A DNA stretch of 7,488 nt. Source: Flavobacteriaceae bacterium (GTDB lineage Bacteria; Bacteroidota; Bacteroidia; Flavobacteriales; Flavobacteriaceae). Both the position numbers and the translations under genes were made by a program. Positions 1 through 5,904 of the stretch are shown piece by piece (the first letter of the stretch is position 1; every line of letters begins with the position of its first letter). The stretch spans positions 1 through 7,488 of the forward strand of contig CANHNG010000078.1 of assembly GCA_947461915.1 (NCBI GenBank), in the 5' to 3' direction. The notes below the pieces were generated by a model, which saw only the letters and a list, made by a program, of their open reading frames with translations, had not been told where the DNA came from and searched no databases.

Positions 1-160
1 ATCACTCTAAATAACCGATACTAAAGTCTTTTTAAAAGTGTAGAAGGGAATAAATTTACCAATGAAAAAGAGCAACTTCTTGATAGGGAAAAACAACCGC
101 TATCAGCATATTTACAATATGCGGGATTTCTTGCTCCAAAGAAAGTTTTGAGGCGGAATG

Positions 161-206
161 AACTTTTGTGTTGAAAATCAGCCACTACGCCAAGCCACAA
201 GACGTT
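161..206. repeat. Imperfect inverted repeat, attC-like fold
   Basis: The arm AAC-TTTTGTG (161-170) pairs with CACAAGA-C-GTT (196-206), giving ten base pairs including one G-T wobble, with a single unpaired C (203) in one arm and a 25-nt centre. An AAC/GTT-ended, imperfectly paired arm with an extrahelical base resembles the general architecture of integron attC sites. The outer sequence GTTAGCG does not fit the strict GTTRRRY core, and no integrase gene is visible. It may instead be a dispersed Bacteroidota intergenic repeat or chance. Confidence 0.35.
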
Positions 207-229
207 AGCGGTCATTTTATGACTGCTAG
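205..229. repeat. Hairpin upstream of the kinase-like gene
   Basis: TTAGCGGTCAT (205-215) pairs with ATGACTGCTAG (219-229) around a three-base TTT loop, eleven pairs including two G-T wobbles. It directly abuts the preceding inverted repeat and ends about 30 bases before the kinase-like gene. No T-run follows immediately on either strand, so a classical terminator role is not supported. It could be part of a mobile or dispersed repeat, or an upstream regulatory structure. Confidence 0.45.
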
Positions 230-247
230 AAATCAAAAAATTCTTTT

Positions 248-255
248 TATATTTG
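248..255 (+). promoter_or_regulatory. TAnnTTTG -7 promoter motif at kinase-like gene start
   Basis: TATATTTG is a perfect match to the Bacteroidota -7 consensus TAnnTTTG, and its last base lies only three bases before the ATG at 259. No TTG is seen at the expected -33 spacing. If used, transcription would begin at or within a few bases of the start codon, giving a leaderless or near-leaderless message. In AT-rich DNA such a motif can occur by chance. Confidence 0.4.
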
Positions 256-258
256 TCA

Positions 259-909
259 ATGCTAAATGATTTAAAAAATGAACTTCACAATGTCCTTTCA
301 GGAAAGAGCCAAATTAGGTTTGGAACAATTATCCAAACAATTGCCAGTTACCTTAACGATGGCGAGGAATCAGGCAAAAGCACTGAAATTGAAAAGCATT
401 TCAAAAAACAAGAAGCAAAGAAGTTAGAAGACTACATTGCAAAGAATAATTTTTGGATTGACAACATAGATTTTTCTCAATATGTAAGTGAAGGTGCAGA
501 ACAGAAAGTCTATCTCAAAGACAGTGAGCATGTCCTAAAATTGAACGACGCTATTTATTATAACTCCTGGAAAGATTATTTATACAATTTATTGCTTCAT
601 AATTATTTCTTTTCCGATACTGCTTATGAATTATTAGGTTTCACAAAGAATGATGAAGTTTTATATGCAGTGGTTCAGCAAAATTATGTTTCAATTACTT
701 CGAGTACAGATTTAAGCAAAGTCAAAGAATTTCTAACATTGAATGGCTTTGAAAATAATCGTAATAATGACTATATTCATCCGGAACTAGGAATTATTTT
801 AGAAGATTTGCATGACGAAAATGTTTTAACAAGAAACGAAATCTTATATTTTATTGATACTGTTTTCTATTTAACTGAAAAGTTTTGGGCAAATAAAAAC
901 GAACGTTAA
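259..909 (+). CDS. Polyvalent-protein-type protein kinase-like protein
   Basis: This is a 216-residue soluble protein with no signal peptide or membrane segment. It resembles the serine/threonine/tyrosine kinase-like domain described in 'polyvalent' proteins of phages and conjugative elements; the name rests on remembered family sequence, not a search. An N-terminal helical part (about 1-70) precedes a minimal kinase core: a SEGAEQKVYL loop at 77-86 in the position of the nucleotide-binding loop, a VLKL strand with candidate ATP lysine K94, a hinge-like LYAVVQQ at 135-141, a catalytic-loop-like DLHDENVL at 183-190 (D183, H185, D186, N188) and FIDTV with a metal-binding-like D200. The usual helical C-lobe is absent, which appears normal for this family. 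I chose ATG 259 over the in-frame TTG at 253 because that TTG forms the end of a promoter motif. Substrate unknown; possibly an accessory or mobile-element gene. Kinase activity is inferred only. Confidence 0.75.
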   Translation: MLNDLKNELHNVLSGKSQIRFGTIIQTIASYLNDGEESGKSTEIEKHFKKQEAKKLEDYIAKNNFWIDNIDFSQYVSEGAEQKVYLKDSEHVLKLNDAIYYNSWKDYLYNLLLHNYFFSDTAYELLGFTKNDEVLYAVVQQNYVSITSSTDLSKVKEFLTLNGFENNRNNDYIHPELGIILEDLHDENVLTRNEILYFIDTVFYLTEKFWANKNER

Positions 910-919
910 CAGTCGTTTT
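896..919 (+). terminator. Weak stem-loop at end of kinase-like gene
   Basis: AAAACGA (896-902) pairs perfectly with TCGTTTT (913-919) across a ten-base loop containing the TAA stop codon of the kinase-like gene. The downstream arm itself ends in TTTT, but no further T-run follows and the stem has few G-C pairs. It is a possible weak terminator, or a folded element related to the repeats upstream of the gene. Confidence 0.25.
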
Positions 920-1027
920 GAAAAAATTGCTCGGGAATTGCTAGTAGAAACAATAATTTCTATAACTTCGTTTTCAAGTAAAGAAAACTAAACGTTTCCA
1001 AAAAGCCGCAACTTTTCAAAGCTGTGG

Positions 1028-1034
1028 TACTTTG
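1028..1034 (+). promoter_or_regulatory. Possible -7 motif upstream of isomerase-like gene
   Basis: TACTTTG is one base shorter than the TAnnTTTG consensus and has no clear -33 partner. It lies 48 bases before ATG 1082, a reasonable distance for a short leader. Its terminal G is the first base of an in-frame GTG codon (1034), which argues against that codon being the translation start. Weak evidence only. Confidence 0.22.
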
Positions 1035-1081
1035 TGCCTCATTCTAAAAAGACGACAGTGCAAGAAACAAACGACAAAAAA

Positions 1082-1354
1082 ATGAAAAAATTTATGCTTG
1101 ATATCCAATTAGAAGGATTGGATAACGAAACAAGAATGAAACTACTCCCAAGAGAACAGGAGCTTGTAAAAGAGTTGGAACAAAATGGGACTATTGTAGA
1201 TACCTTTATTAAACTTGATATGTCTGGGATTTTTATAATAATGATGGCGACTGATTCTGAGGATGTACATTCAAAACTTTCAACTTTGCCATACTACCCG
1301 TATATGAAAATTGAAATTATTCCTGTGAGGGTAGTTAACAGCATTAATCAATAA
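1082..1354 (+). CDS. Muconolactone isomerase-like small protein
   Basis: A 90-residue protein that fits the muconolactone Delta-isomerase family in length and pattern: a first strand MKKFMLDIQLE, a helix with LLPREQELVKELEQNG (family form: basic/acidic helix ending in Q/N-x-G), a central strand, a helix SEDVHSKLSTLP and the C-terminal signature LPYYPYMKIEIIPV (family form LP-x-x-PYM-x-I-x-V-x-P). Classical members are decameric cytosolic enzymes of the beta-ketoadipate pathway, interconverting muconolactone and 3-oxoadipate enol-lactone. No other catabolic gene is nearby, so the substrate here is open and it may be a relative with another role. An in-frame GTG at 1034 would add 16 Lys/Thr-rich residues unlike the family, so I chose ATG 1082. 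Transcribed in the same direction as the kinase-like gene but 172 bases away, probably separate. Confidence 0.72.
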   Translation: MKKFMLDIQLEGLDNETRMKLLPREQELVKELEQNGTIVDTFIKLDMSGIFIIMMATDSEDVHSKLSTLPYYPYMKIEIIPVRVVNSINQ

Positions 1355-1382
1355 CACTTTTCATAACAGCGGCTTGGTGTTA
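1352..1382. repeat. Dyad TAACAC / GTGTTA over isomerase stop codon
   Basis: TAACAC (1352-1357), which begins with the TAA stop codon, pairs perfectly with GTGTTA (1377-1382) across a 19-base centre that includes AGCGGCTTGG. The centre resembles, in inverted orientation, the GTGGCTTGGCG patch at 188-198 upstream of the kinase-like gene. No T-run follows on the plus strand (it runs into A residues), so it is a poor terminator. Possibly a boundary repeat of the accessory segment. Confidence 0.3.
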
Positions 1383-1452
1383 AAAAAGTATTTAGGACTA
1401 CTCTTCCTTATTTTTGAATACTATGCTTTTCAAAAACTTCTTTAGGAGAAAC

Positions 1453-1800
1453 CTAATCCGGGAAAACAAATTCATTCATTGAAAAATCCAAAACATCGGA
1501 TTTTGCGGCAGTGCGACTAATTTCGTCGATTCCTTTTTGAAGAAGCAATGGCGTGGTATATTTTCGGCTGGTGGCGATTACGATTTCTTCGAGCATCATT
1601 TTAAAAAAATATTTCCCGTTGGCCGCCCTAGCTTTCAAGTAGGAATATTTTTCTAGGTTTGACTTTATTTCTTCGATAATTTCTTCACATTCCATCTTGA
1701 GTTCAAAAGAGGGACTTGTAAAAATAGTTTTGCCTTTTCTAGAGGTGAATACAAATTTATACCGATCATCAAATCGTTTACTGATAACAAATGCGCCCAT
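1453..1800 (-). CDS. DUF1508/YegP-like (UPF0339) protein
   Basis: A 115-residue soluble protein that reads as two copies of the short YegP-like (DUF1508) unit. Copy one (about 4-48) contains FVISKRFDDRYKFVF, a turn KGKTIFTS and a helix with C38; copy two (about 54-107) contains YLKARAANGKYFFKM, a turn and IATSRKY, then a helix with KGIDEIS. The typical unit has the form F-x-I-K...F-x-L-K-A-x-N-G-x-x-I-x-x-S-x-x-Y, and both copies are somewhat diverged; the canonical NG of the second is shifted to RAANGKYF. Function of the family is unknown; small tandem beta-beta-alpha units may dimerise. It is the last gene of a minus-strand run, 48 bases after the upstream 118-residue gene, so co-transcription is likely. 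It converges with the isomerase-like gene, and I see no strong terminator in the 98-base gap. The ATG at 1800 is the only reasonable start. Confidence 0.72.
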   Translation of the reverse strand: MGAFVISKRFDDRYKFVFTSRKGKTIFTSPSFELKMECEEIIEEIKSNLEKYSYLKARAANGKYFFKMMLEEIVIATSRKYTTPLLLQKGIDEISRTAAKSDVLDFSMNEFVFPD

Positions 1801-1848
1801 AAATTGGAGAAAAATATAAATTTAAAAAAGTTAGAAAAAGGAAATAAT

Positions 1849-2205
1849 TTATTCGTTCATTTCGTCGTAACGCACAGGAATTTGTGGGTCATATAGTGGA
1901 CATTTGAATTCTTCCATAGTATCTGCAAGGAGATTCATGGTTTTACCTTCGGTTCCGTAGCAGTCAATTTGTATGCTTTGAGACGTTGTTTTGATGTGAA
2001 AAGCCCCTTTCCCTTTGGTGTTCTTCCAACTGTTGTCATCTACTTTTTCCCAGCTTGAAAACACCGAATTAATACGATTTAGAATAACTTGAACCGGGAG
2101 CGTTTCAAGACCTTCGACTTCTTGTCCTTCAGCCAAAGCTTCGTAAACCAAATGGTGGTTGAGATAAATTCCGTCCTGATAGTTCCAAAAAAGTAATTCG
2201 TACAT
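1849..2205 (-). CDS. Conserved hypothetical protein, 118 residues
   Basis: I recognise the shape of this protein but no function. It starts MYELLFWNYQDGIYLNHHLVYEAL, has an EGLETLPVQVILNRI segment that looks like a helix (about 31-46), then WEKVDDNSW, a strand IQIDCYG and a C-terminal block ending CPLYDPQIPVRYDE. From memory, small uncharacterised proteins beginning MY-x-L-x-FW and ending in a PLYDPQ motif occur in Bacteroidota and Proteobacteria. It has no signal peptide or membrane segment, so it is probably cytosolic. The ATG at 2205 gives a family-like N-terminus. It lies 70 bases downstream of purM on the same strand, with a tandem octamer repeat and no -7 promoter motif in the gap, and 48 bases before the DUF1508 gene, so it may be read from the purM promoter. 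Confidence 0.65.
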   Translation of the reverse strand: MYELLFWNYQDGIYLNHHLVYEALAEGQEVEGLETLPVQVILNRINSVFSSWEKVDDNSWKNTKGKGAFHIKTTSQSIQIDCYGTEGKTMNLLADTMEEFKCPLYDPQIPVRYDEMNE

Positions 2206-2212
2206 TTAAAAA

Positions 2213-2252
2213 AATTGAAAGATTGAAAGATTGAAAGATTAAAAGATTGAAA
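2213..2252. repeat. Tandem octamer repeat GATTGAAA, five units
   Basis: Five head-to-tail copies of an eight-base unit fill the purM-downstream gap: AATTGAAA-like (2213), then GATTGAAA (2221 and 2229), GATTAAAA (2237, one change) and GATTGAAA (2245). On the coding (minus) strand it reads as repeats of TTTCAATC, starting eight bases before the ATG of the 118-residue gene. A simple repeat here could vary in copy number by slippage and alter the leader of that gene; this effect is inferred. Confidence 0.8.
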
Positions 2253-2275
2253 AATTAGCAATCAATTAAAGTTTT

Positions 2276-3454
2276 CTAATATTCGAAAGTTCCGTATTCG
2301 CTGATGATGGTGAGTTTTTTGGCATCGGCAGCTTCTACTCTACCTACGATTTGGGCATCGACGTTGAATGATTTTGAAATGGCAATAATGTCATGGGCAA
2401 TAACCTCGGGAACGTAAATTTCCATACGGTGACCGCAGTTGAACACTTGGTACATTTCTTTCCAATCGGTTTTGGATTGCTCTTGAATTAATTGAAACAA
2501 TGGTGGAACTGGGAATAAATTGTCTTTTATAATATGTAAATTATTTACGAAATGTAAGATCTTGGTTTGTGCTCCTCCACTGCAATGTACCATGCCGTGA
2601 ATAGTTGAAGAGTCGTATTTATCCAATATTTTCTTAATAATAGGCGCATACGTTCGTGTTGGCGAGAGCACCAATTGTCCGGCATCAATTGGCGAATTTT
2701 CGACCGCATCGGTCAGTTTTACCTGACCGGAATAAATCAATTCTTCGGGAACGGCAACATCGTAACTTTCTGGATATTTGGTTGCTAAATATTTCCCAAA
2801 AACATCGTGACGCGCCGAGGTTAATCCGTTGCTTCCCATGCCTCCATTATAGTTTTTTTCATAACTGGCTTGGCCAAAAGAAGCCAATCCCACAATCACG
2901 TCGCCTGCTTTTATATTGGCATTATCAATGACTTTAGAGCGTTTCATTCTAGCCGTAACGGTTGAATCAACAATGATGGTGCGAACAATATCGCCCACAT
3001 CGGCAGTTTCGCCTCCGGTAGAATGAATGCTAACGCCAAAAGAATCGAGTTCTTTAATCAATTCTTCGGTTCCGTTGATAATGGCCGAAATCACTTCAGC
3101 AGGAATGAGGTTTTTATTTCGTCCAATAGTGGAAGAAAGCAGAATGTTATCAGTTGCACCCACGCACAATAAATCGTCGATATTCATAATCAAAGCATCT
3201 TGCGCAATGCCTTTCCAAACCGAAATATCGCCCGTTTCTTTCCAATACATATAGGCCAAAGAGGATTTAGTTCCTGCACCATCGGCATGCATAATCAGGC
3301 AATAATCCTTGTCATTGGTTAAATAATCAGGGACAATTTTGCAGAAAGCTTGAGGAAACAATCCTTTGTCAATATTCTTTATGGCGTTGTGCACATCTTC
3401 TTTGGATGCTGAAACTCCTCTTTGTGCGTAACGTTTGCTTGATTCTGAACTCAT
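2276..3454 (-). CDS. purM: Phosphoribosylformylglycinamidine cyclo-ligase (AIR synthase)
   Basis: This 392-residue cytosolic enzyme closes the imidazole ring in de novo purine synthesis, turning FGAM and ATP into AIR, ADP and phosphate. It is the long Bacteroidota-type PurM, diverged from the roughly 345-residue E. coli enzyme. The N-terminal YAQRGVSASKEDVHNAI (9-25) is typical. The ATP-binding AIRS domain shows HADGAGTKSS (56-65; E. coli-type DGVGTK), a KGIAQDALIMNIDDLLCVGA block (81-100) and STGGETADVGD (145-155; E. coli-type GGETAEMPG). The C-terminal AIRS-C domain contains GLASFGQASYEKNYNGG, MGSNGLTSARHDVF, VHCSGGAQTK and NCGHRMEIYVPE. The frame stays open 93 bases further upstream, but those residues do not resemble PurM and overlap the promoter motif, so ATG 3454 is chosen. 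The upstream glnN terminator suggests independent transcription; the 118-residue and DUF1508 genes may follow in the same transcript. PurM uses products of glutamine-dependent PurF and PurL, a loose link to the neighbouring glutamine synthetases. Confidence 0.93.
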   Translation of the reverse strand: MSSESSKRYAQRGVSASKEDVHNAIKNIDKGLFPQAFCKIVPDYLTNDKDYCLIMHADGAGTKSSLAYMYWKETGDISVWKGIAQDALIMNIDDLLCVGATDNILLSSTIGRNKNLIPAEVISAIINGTEELIKELDSFGVSIHSTGGETADVGDIVRTIIVDSTVTARMKRSKVIDNANIKAGDVIVGLASFGQASYEKNYNGGMGSNGLTSARHDVFGKYLATKYPESYDVAVPEELIYSGQVKLTDAVENSPIDAGQLVLSPTRTYAPIIKKILDKYDSSTIHGMVHCSGGAQTKILHFVNNLHIIKDNLFPVPPLFQLIQEQSKTDWKEMYQVFNCGHRMEIYVPEVIAHDIIAISKSFNVDAQIVGRVEAADAKKLTIISEYGTFEY

Positions 3455-3501
3455 TATATCTTTGTGTAGTTTTGTTGCTTTTCCGCCGAAGGAGGATGGC
3501 G

Positions 3502-3509
3502 CAAATATA
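3502..3509 (-). promoter_or_regulatory. TAnnTTTG -7 promoter motif for purM
   Basis: Read on the minus strand, TATATTTG is a perfect match to the Bacteroidota -7 consensus, 47 bases before the purM ATG. No TTG sits at the expected -33 spacing. The implied leader is about 40-45 bases and begins with a G+C-rich patch (3482-3501) that can fold into a small hairpin. Position and the intervening glnN terminator support it as the purM promoter. Confidence 0.55.
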
Positions 3510-3565
3510 AATATTTTTTTTGGTGTTTGCTTATTCAGTTTCCGCAAGTGTTTTGAAAAGTTATC

Positions 3566-3598
3566 ACAAAAAATGCCTATCCAAAACGGATAGGCATT
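3566..3598 (-). terminator. glnN: Rho-independent terminator of glnN
   Basis: An 11-bp perfect stem pairs 3572-3582 (AATGCCTATCC) with 3588-3598 (GGATAGGCATT) around a five-base loop. On the minus strand the stem is followed directly by a T-run (the A-run at 3567-3573 on the plus strand) and there is no comparable T-run on the plus strand, so it terminates leftward transcription. It starts 23 bases after the glnN stop codon and lies before the purM promoter motif, separating the two units. Confidence 0.9.
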
Positions 3599-3621
3599 CC
3601 TGCAAAAAACAGGTATTGTTC

Positions 3622-5811
3622 TTATTTAGTAAGCAGCAATTCTCTGTATTTTGTCAATGTCCAACTTTCGTCGTCCACAAGCAATTCTAGTTTATCACAG
3701 TGATTTCTTATCTCGTCGAAATAAGGCTTTACCTTGTTGCAATAGGCTTCGGCCATTTCATGTGCATCGGTTAAGTTATTTGCTTTTTTTCGTTCGTTTC
3801 TCATCGCCTCGACTTTGGAATTAATTCCTTCTATATGACCCGAAATTTCTCTTATGAGTGCAATTTGTTCTTTTGCCAATGTTTTGAATTCCTCTCCAAA
3901 AATTTCTTTCAATCCTTTTACGTTTTCAATCAAGGTGTTTTGATAGCTTATTGCCGTTGGGATAACATGATTTTGAGAAAGATCTCCTAAAACTCTGCCT
4001 TCGATTTGGATTTTTTTGGTATATTCTTCCAATTCAATTTCATAACGCGCTTCCACTTCCACATGGTTCATAATTCCCATTTCAGAAAACAAGCTCAACG
4101 CCTGTTTTGAAGCTCTTGCTTTCAGGGCTTCTGGAGTCGTTTTGAAATTACTCAAGCCTCTTTTAGCCGCTTCAATTTCCCATGCTTCACTATAACCATC
4201 TCCTTCAAAAAGGATTTTTTTAGAAACTTTGATGTATTCTCTTAACACGTTAAAAATAGCTTCGTCCTTTTTCAATCCTTTTTTCTCAATCAAAGCATCC
4301 ACTTCAATTTTGAAATCTTTCAATTGTTTGGCCACGATGGTATTCAAAGTCGTCATTGCATTCGAACAATTCGCAGAAGAACCCACCGCTCTGAACTCAA
4401 ATTTATTTCCAGTAAAGGCAAAAGGAGACGTTCTATTTCGGTCCGTATTATCCAAAAGTACGTCTGGAATTTTTCCCACCACATTCAGTTTTAAATCGGT
4501 TTTTTCTTCTGGGGATAATTTGCCAGTGGTCACACCTTCGAGTTCTGCCAAAACTTTGGTCAATTGCTCCCCAATAAACACGGAGATAATTGCCGGAGGC
4601 GCCTCATTGGCACCTAGTCTATGGTCGTTACTAGCCGTTGCAATCGCTGCTCTCAATAAGGTTTCATAATCGTTTACTGCTTTGATGGTGTTAATGAAGA
4701 AAGCCAAAAACTGTAAATTACTCATGGGCGTTTTACTTGGACTTAACAAGTTTACACCCGTATCCGTTGCCAATGACCAGTTGTTGTGTTTTCCGGAACC
4801 GTTAACCCCCTTGAATGGTTTTTCGTGCAATAACACTTTTAAATCATGACGTTCTGCCACTTTTTGCATGACGTCCATCAACAAACAATTGTGGTCTACG
4901 GCCAGATTTGTTTCTTCGAAAATAGGTGCCAATTCAAATTGATTGGGTGCCACTTCGTTATGACGGGTTTTTACCGGTATTCCGAGTAACATACATTCTT
5001 GCTCTAAATCTCTCATGTACGTCAAGGCCCGACTTGGAATAGAACCAAAATAATGGTCGTCGAGTTGTTGTCCTTTTGCGGAAGTATGCCCCAACAAGGT
5101 TCTTCCGGTCATTACAATATCGGGACGAGAGTTAGCTAATGCACTATCAATCAAGAAATATTCTTGCTCCCATCCAAGGGTGGCAGTTACCTTTTTTACA
5201 TTTTTGTCAAAATATTTACATACATCGGTAGCGGCTTCGTCTATAGCGGATAAAGCCCTTAGCAATGGTATTTTATTATCCAAAGCTTCTCCAGTGTAGG
5301 AAATAAAAACGGTTGGAATACATAAAGTGGTTCCATATATAAATGCTGGCGAAGTTGGATCCCAAGCAGTATATCCTCTTGCTTCGAATGTGTTTCTGAT
5401 TCCTCCATTGGGAAAACTGGAAGCATCTGGTTCTTGCTGCACTAACTGTCCACCACCGAATTTTTCCACTGGATCACTCCCATCATAAGAGGTTTCAAAG
5501 AAGGCATCGTGTTTTTCGGCAGTACTTCCTGTCAAGGGTTGAAACCAGTGTGTGTAATGGGTTACTCCTTTTGACAAAGCCCACTCTTTCATACCCATAG
5601 CGATATAATCGGCTAATTTTCTGTCTATTTTGGTGCCGTATTGTATAGCCCCCTGCACTCCTTTTAATGCGTCTGAAGTCAAATATTGCTTCATCGCCTT
5701 TTGATTAAAAACATTTAAACCAAAAAGAATTGACTTTCTGTCAGTTTCCTCAAATTGAATTGTTTTTCTCGTTGATGCTTCTTTCAAAGCTTGAAATCTT
5801 AAAGTTGACAT
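3622..5811 (-). CDS. glnN: Glutamine synthetase type III
   Basis: This 729-residue enzyme joins ammonia to glutamate using ATP to give glutamine; GSIII enzymes are large cytosolic dodecamers. The GSIII-specific N-terminal part shows THYTHWFQPLTGSTAEKHD (84-102) and FGGGQLVQQEPDASSFPNGG (118-137). The catalytic core follows: GWEQEYF with metal-binding glutamates E215 and E217 (213-219), RHNEVAPNQFELAP (283-296), NGSGKHNNWS with the conserved histidine H342 (337-346), NDHRLGANEAPP (395-406) and RTSPFAFTGNKFEFRAVGSS (460-479). A long, mainly helical C-terminal region completes the GSIII architecture, and the length matches the family. The frame continues seven residues upstream (5832), but MSTLRF at 5811 is the usual GSIII start. 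It is divergently oriented to glnII across a 202-base gap and has its own strong terminator, so it is probably monocistronic. Nitrogen control is expected but no known operator is identified. Confidence 0.97.
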   Translation of the reverse strand: MSTLRFQALKEASTRKTIQFEETDRKSILFGLNVFNQKAMKQYLTSDALKGVQGAIQYGTKIDRKLADYIAMGMKEWALSKGVTHYTHWFQPLTGSTAEKHDAFFETSYDGSDPVEKFGGGQLVQQEPDASSFPNGGIRNTFEARGYTAWDPTSPAFIYGTTLCIPTVFISYTGEALDNKIPLLRALSAIDEAATDVCKYFDKNVKKVTATLGWEQEYFLIDSALANSRPDIVMTGRTLLGHTSAKGQQLDDHYFGSIPSRALTYMRDLEQECMLLGIPVKTRHNEVAPNQFELAPIFEETNLAVDHNCLLMDVMQKVAERHDLKVLLHEKPFKGVNGSGKHNNWSLATDTGVNLLSPSKTPMSNLQFLAFFINTIKAVNDYETLLRAAIATASNDHRLGANEAPPAIISVFIGEQLTKVLAELEGVTTGKLSPEEKTDLKLNVVGKIPDVLLDNTDRNRTSPFAFTGNKFEFRAVGSSANCSNAMTTLNTIVAKQLKDFKIEVDALIEKKGLKKDEAIFNVLREYIKVSKKILFEGDGYSEAWEIEAAKRGLSNFKTTPEALKARASKQALSLFSEMGIMNHVEVEARYEIELEEYTKKIQIEGRVLGDLSQNHVIPTAISYQNTLIENVKGLKEIFGEEFKTLAKEQIALIREISGHIEGINSKVEAMRNERKKANNLTDAHEMAEAYCNKVKPYFDEIRNHCDKLELLVDDESWTLTKYRELLLTK

Positions 5812-5829
5812 ACTTAAATTGTTTTTCAC

Positions 5830-5837
5830 CAAAGATA
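5830..5837 (-). promoter_or_regulatory. glnN: Candidate -7 motif for glnN, proximal
   Basis: Read on the minus strand, TATCTTTG fits the TAnnTTTG consensus 18 bases before the glnN ATG, implying a leader of only about 15 bases. A second fit on the same strand, TATTTTTG at 5905-5912, would give a leader of about 90 bases. Neither has a clear -33 TTG, so the sequence alone does not decide which is used, and both may be. Confidence 0.35.
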
Positions 5838-5904
5838 ATTATTATTTATAGTGTAAAAAAAATATCGTATTTAAAATTTAACCCATACGAAAATAGGGTA
5901 TTCA

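Larger units (their letters stand above)
1..258. other. Non-coding left flank with folded repeats
   Basis: No convincing gene lies here. All three plus-strand frames hit a stop within the first 25 bases, so any upstream plus-strand gene has already ended. The one open minus-strand frame (236 to 21) encodes a Cys-, Ser- and Phe-rich peptide with no recognisable family and is most likely spurious. What the stretch does hold is an imperfect inverted repeat at 161-206 and a hairpin at 205-229, listed separately, in a patch (about 180-210) noticeably richer in G+C than its surroundings. From memory, sequences of this look (GCTAACG...GTGGCTTGGCG on the minus strand) recur between genes in many Bacteroidota genomes; this could not be verified here. 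Confidence 0.6.

Noticed and set aside
21..236. Minus-strand open frame of 71 codons
   Set aside because: No family resemblance, Cys/Ser/Phe-rich composition, and it overlaps the folded repeats; consistent with a chance frame in an intergenic repeat.
253..258. TTG start giving the kinase-like protein two more residues
   Set aside because: The TTG is the end of a TATATTTG promoter motif and an ATG follows two codons later.
1034..1081. GTG start adding 16 residues to the isomerase-like protein
   Set aside because: The extra Lys/Thr-rich residues do not fit the family, whose N-terminus matches the ATG at 1082, and the GTG overlaps a possible -7 motif.
1387..1422. AGTATT / AATACT inverted repeat as a terminator between the converging genes
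   Set aside because: Only six AT-rich pairs around a 24-base loop and no T-run on either strand; not distinguishable from chance.
2079..2261. Minus-strand open frame of 60 codons across the octamer repeat
   Set aside because: Its repetitive FQSFN-type start is only the translated tandem repeat, and it overlaps the 118-residue gene in another frame.
2656..3254. Two plus-strand frames opposite purM (2656-2931 and 3027-3254)
   Set aside because: Antisense shadows of a clear gene, with no family resemblance or promoter.
3455..3547. Upstream extension of purM by 31 codons
   Set aside because: The frame is open, but the residues do not resemble PurM and cover the promoter motif; the Bacteroidota PurM start matches the ATG at 3454.
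4229..4669. Plus-strand frame of 146 codons opposite glnN
   Set aside because: Antisense shadow of the well conserved GSIII coding region; Ser/Phe-rich with no recognisable domain.
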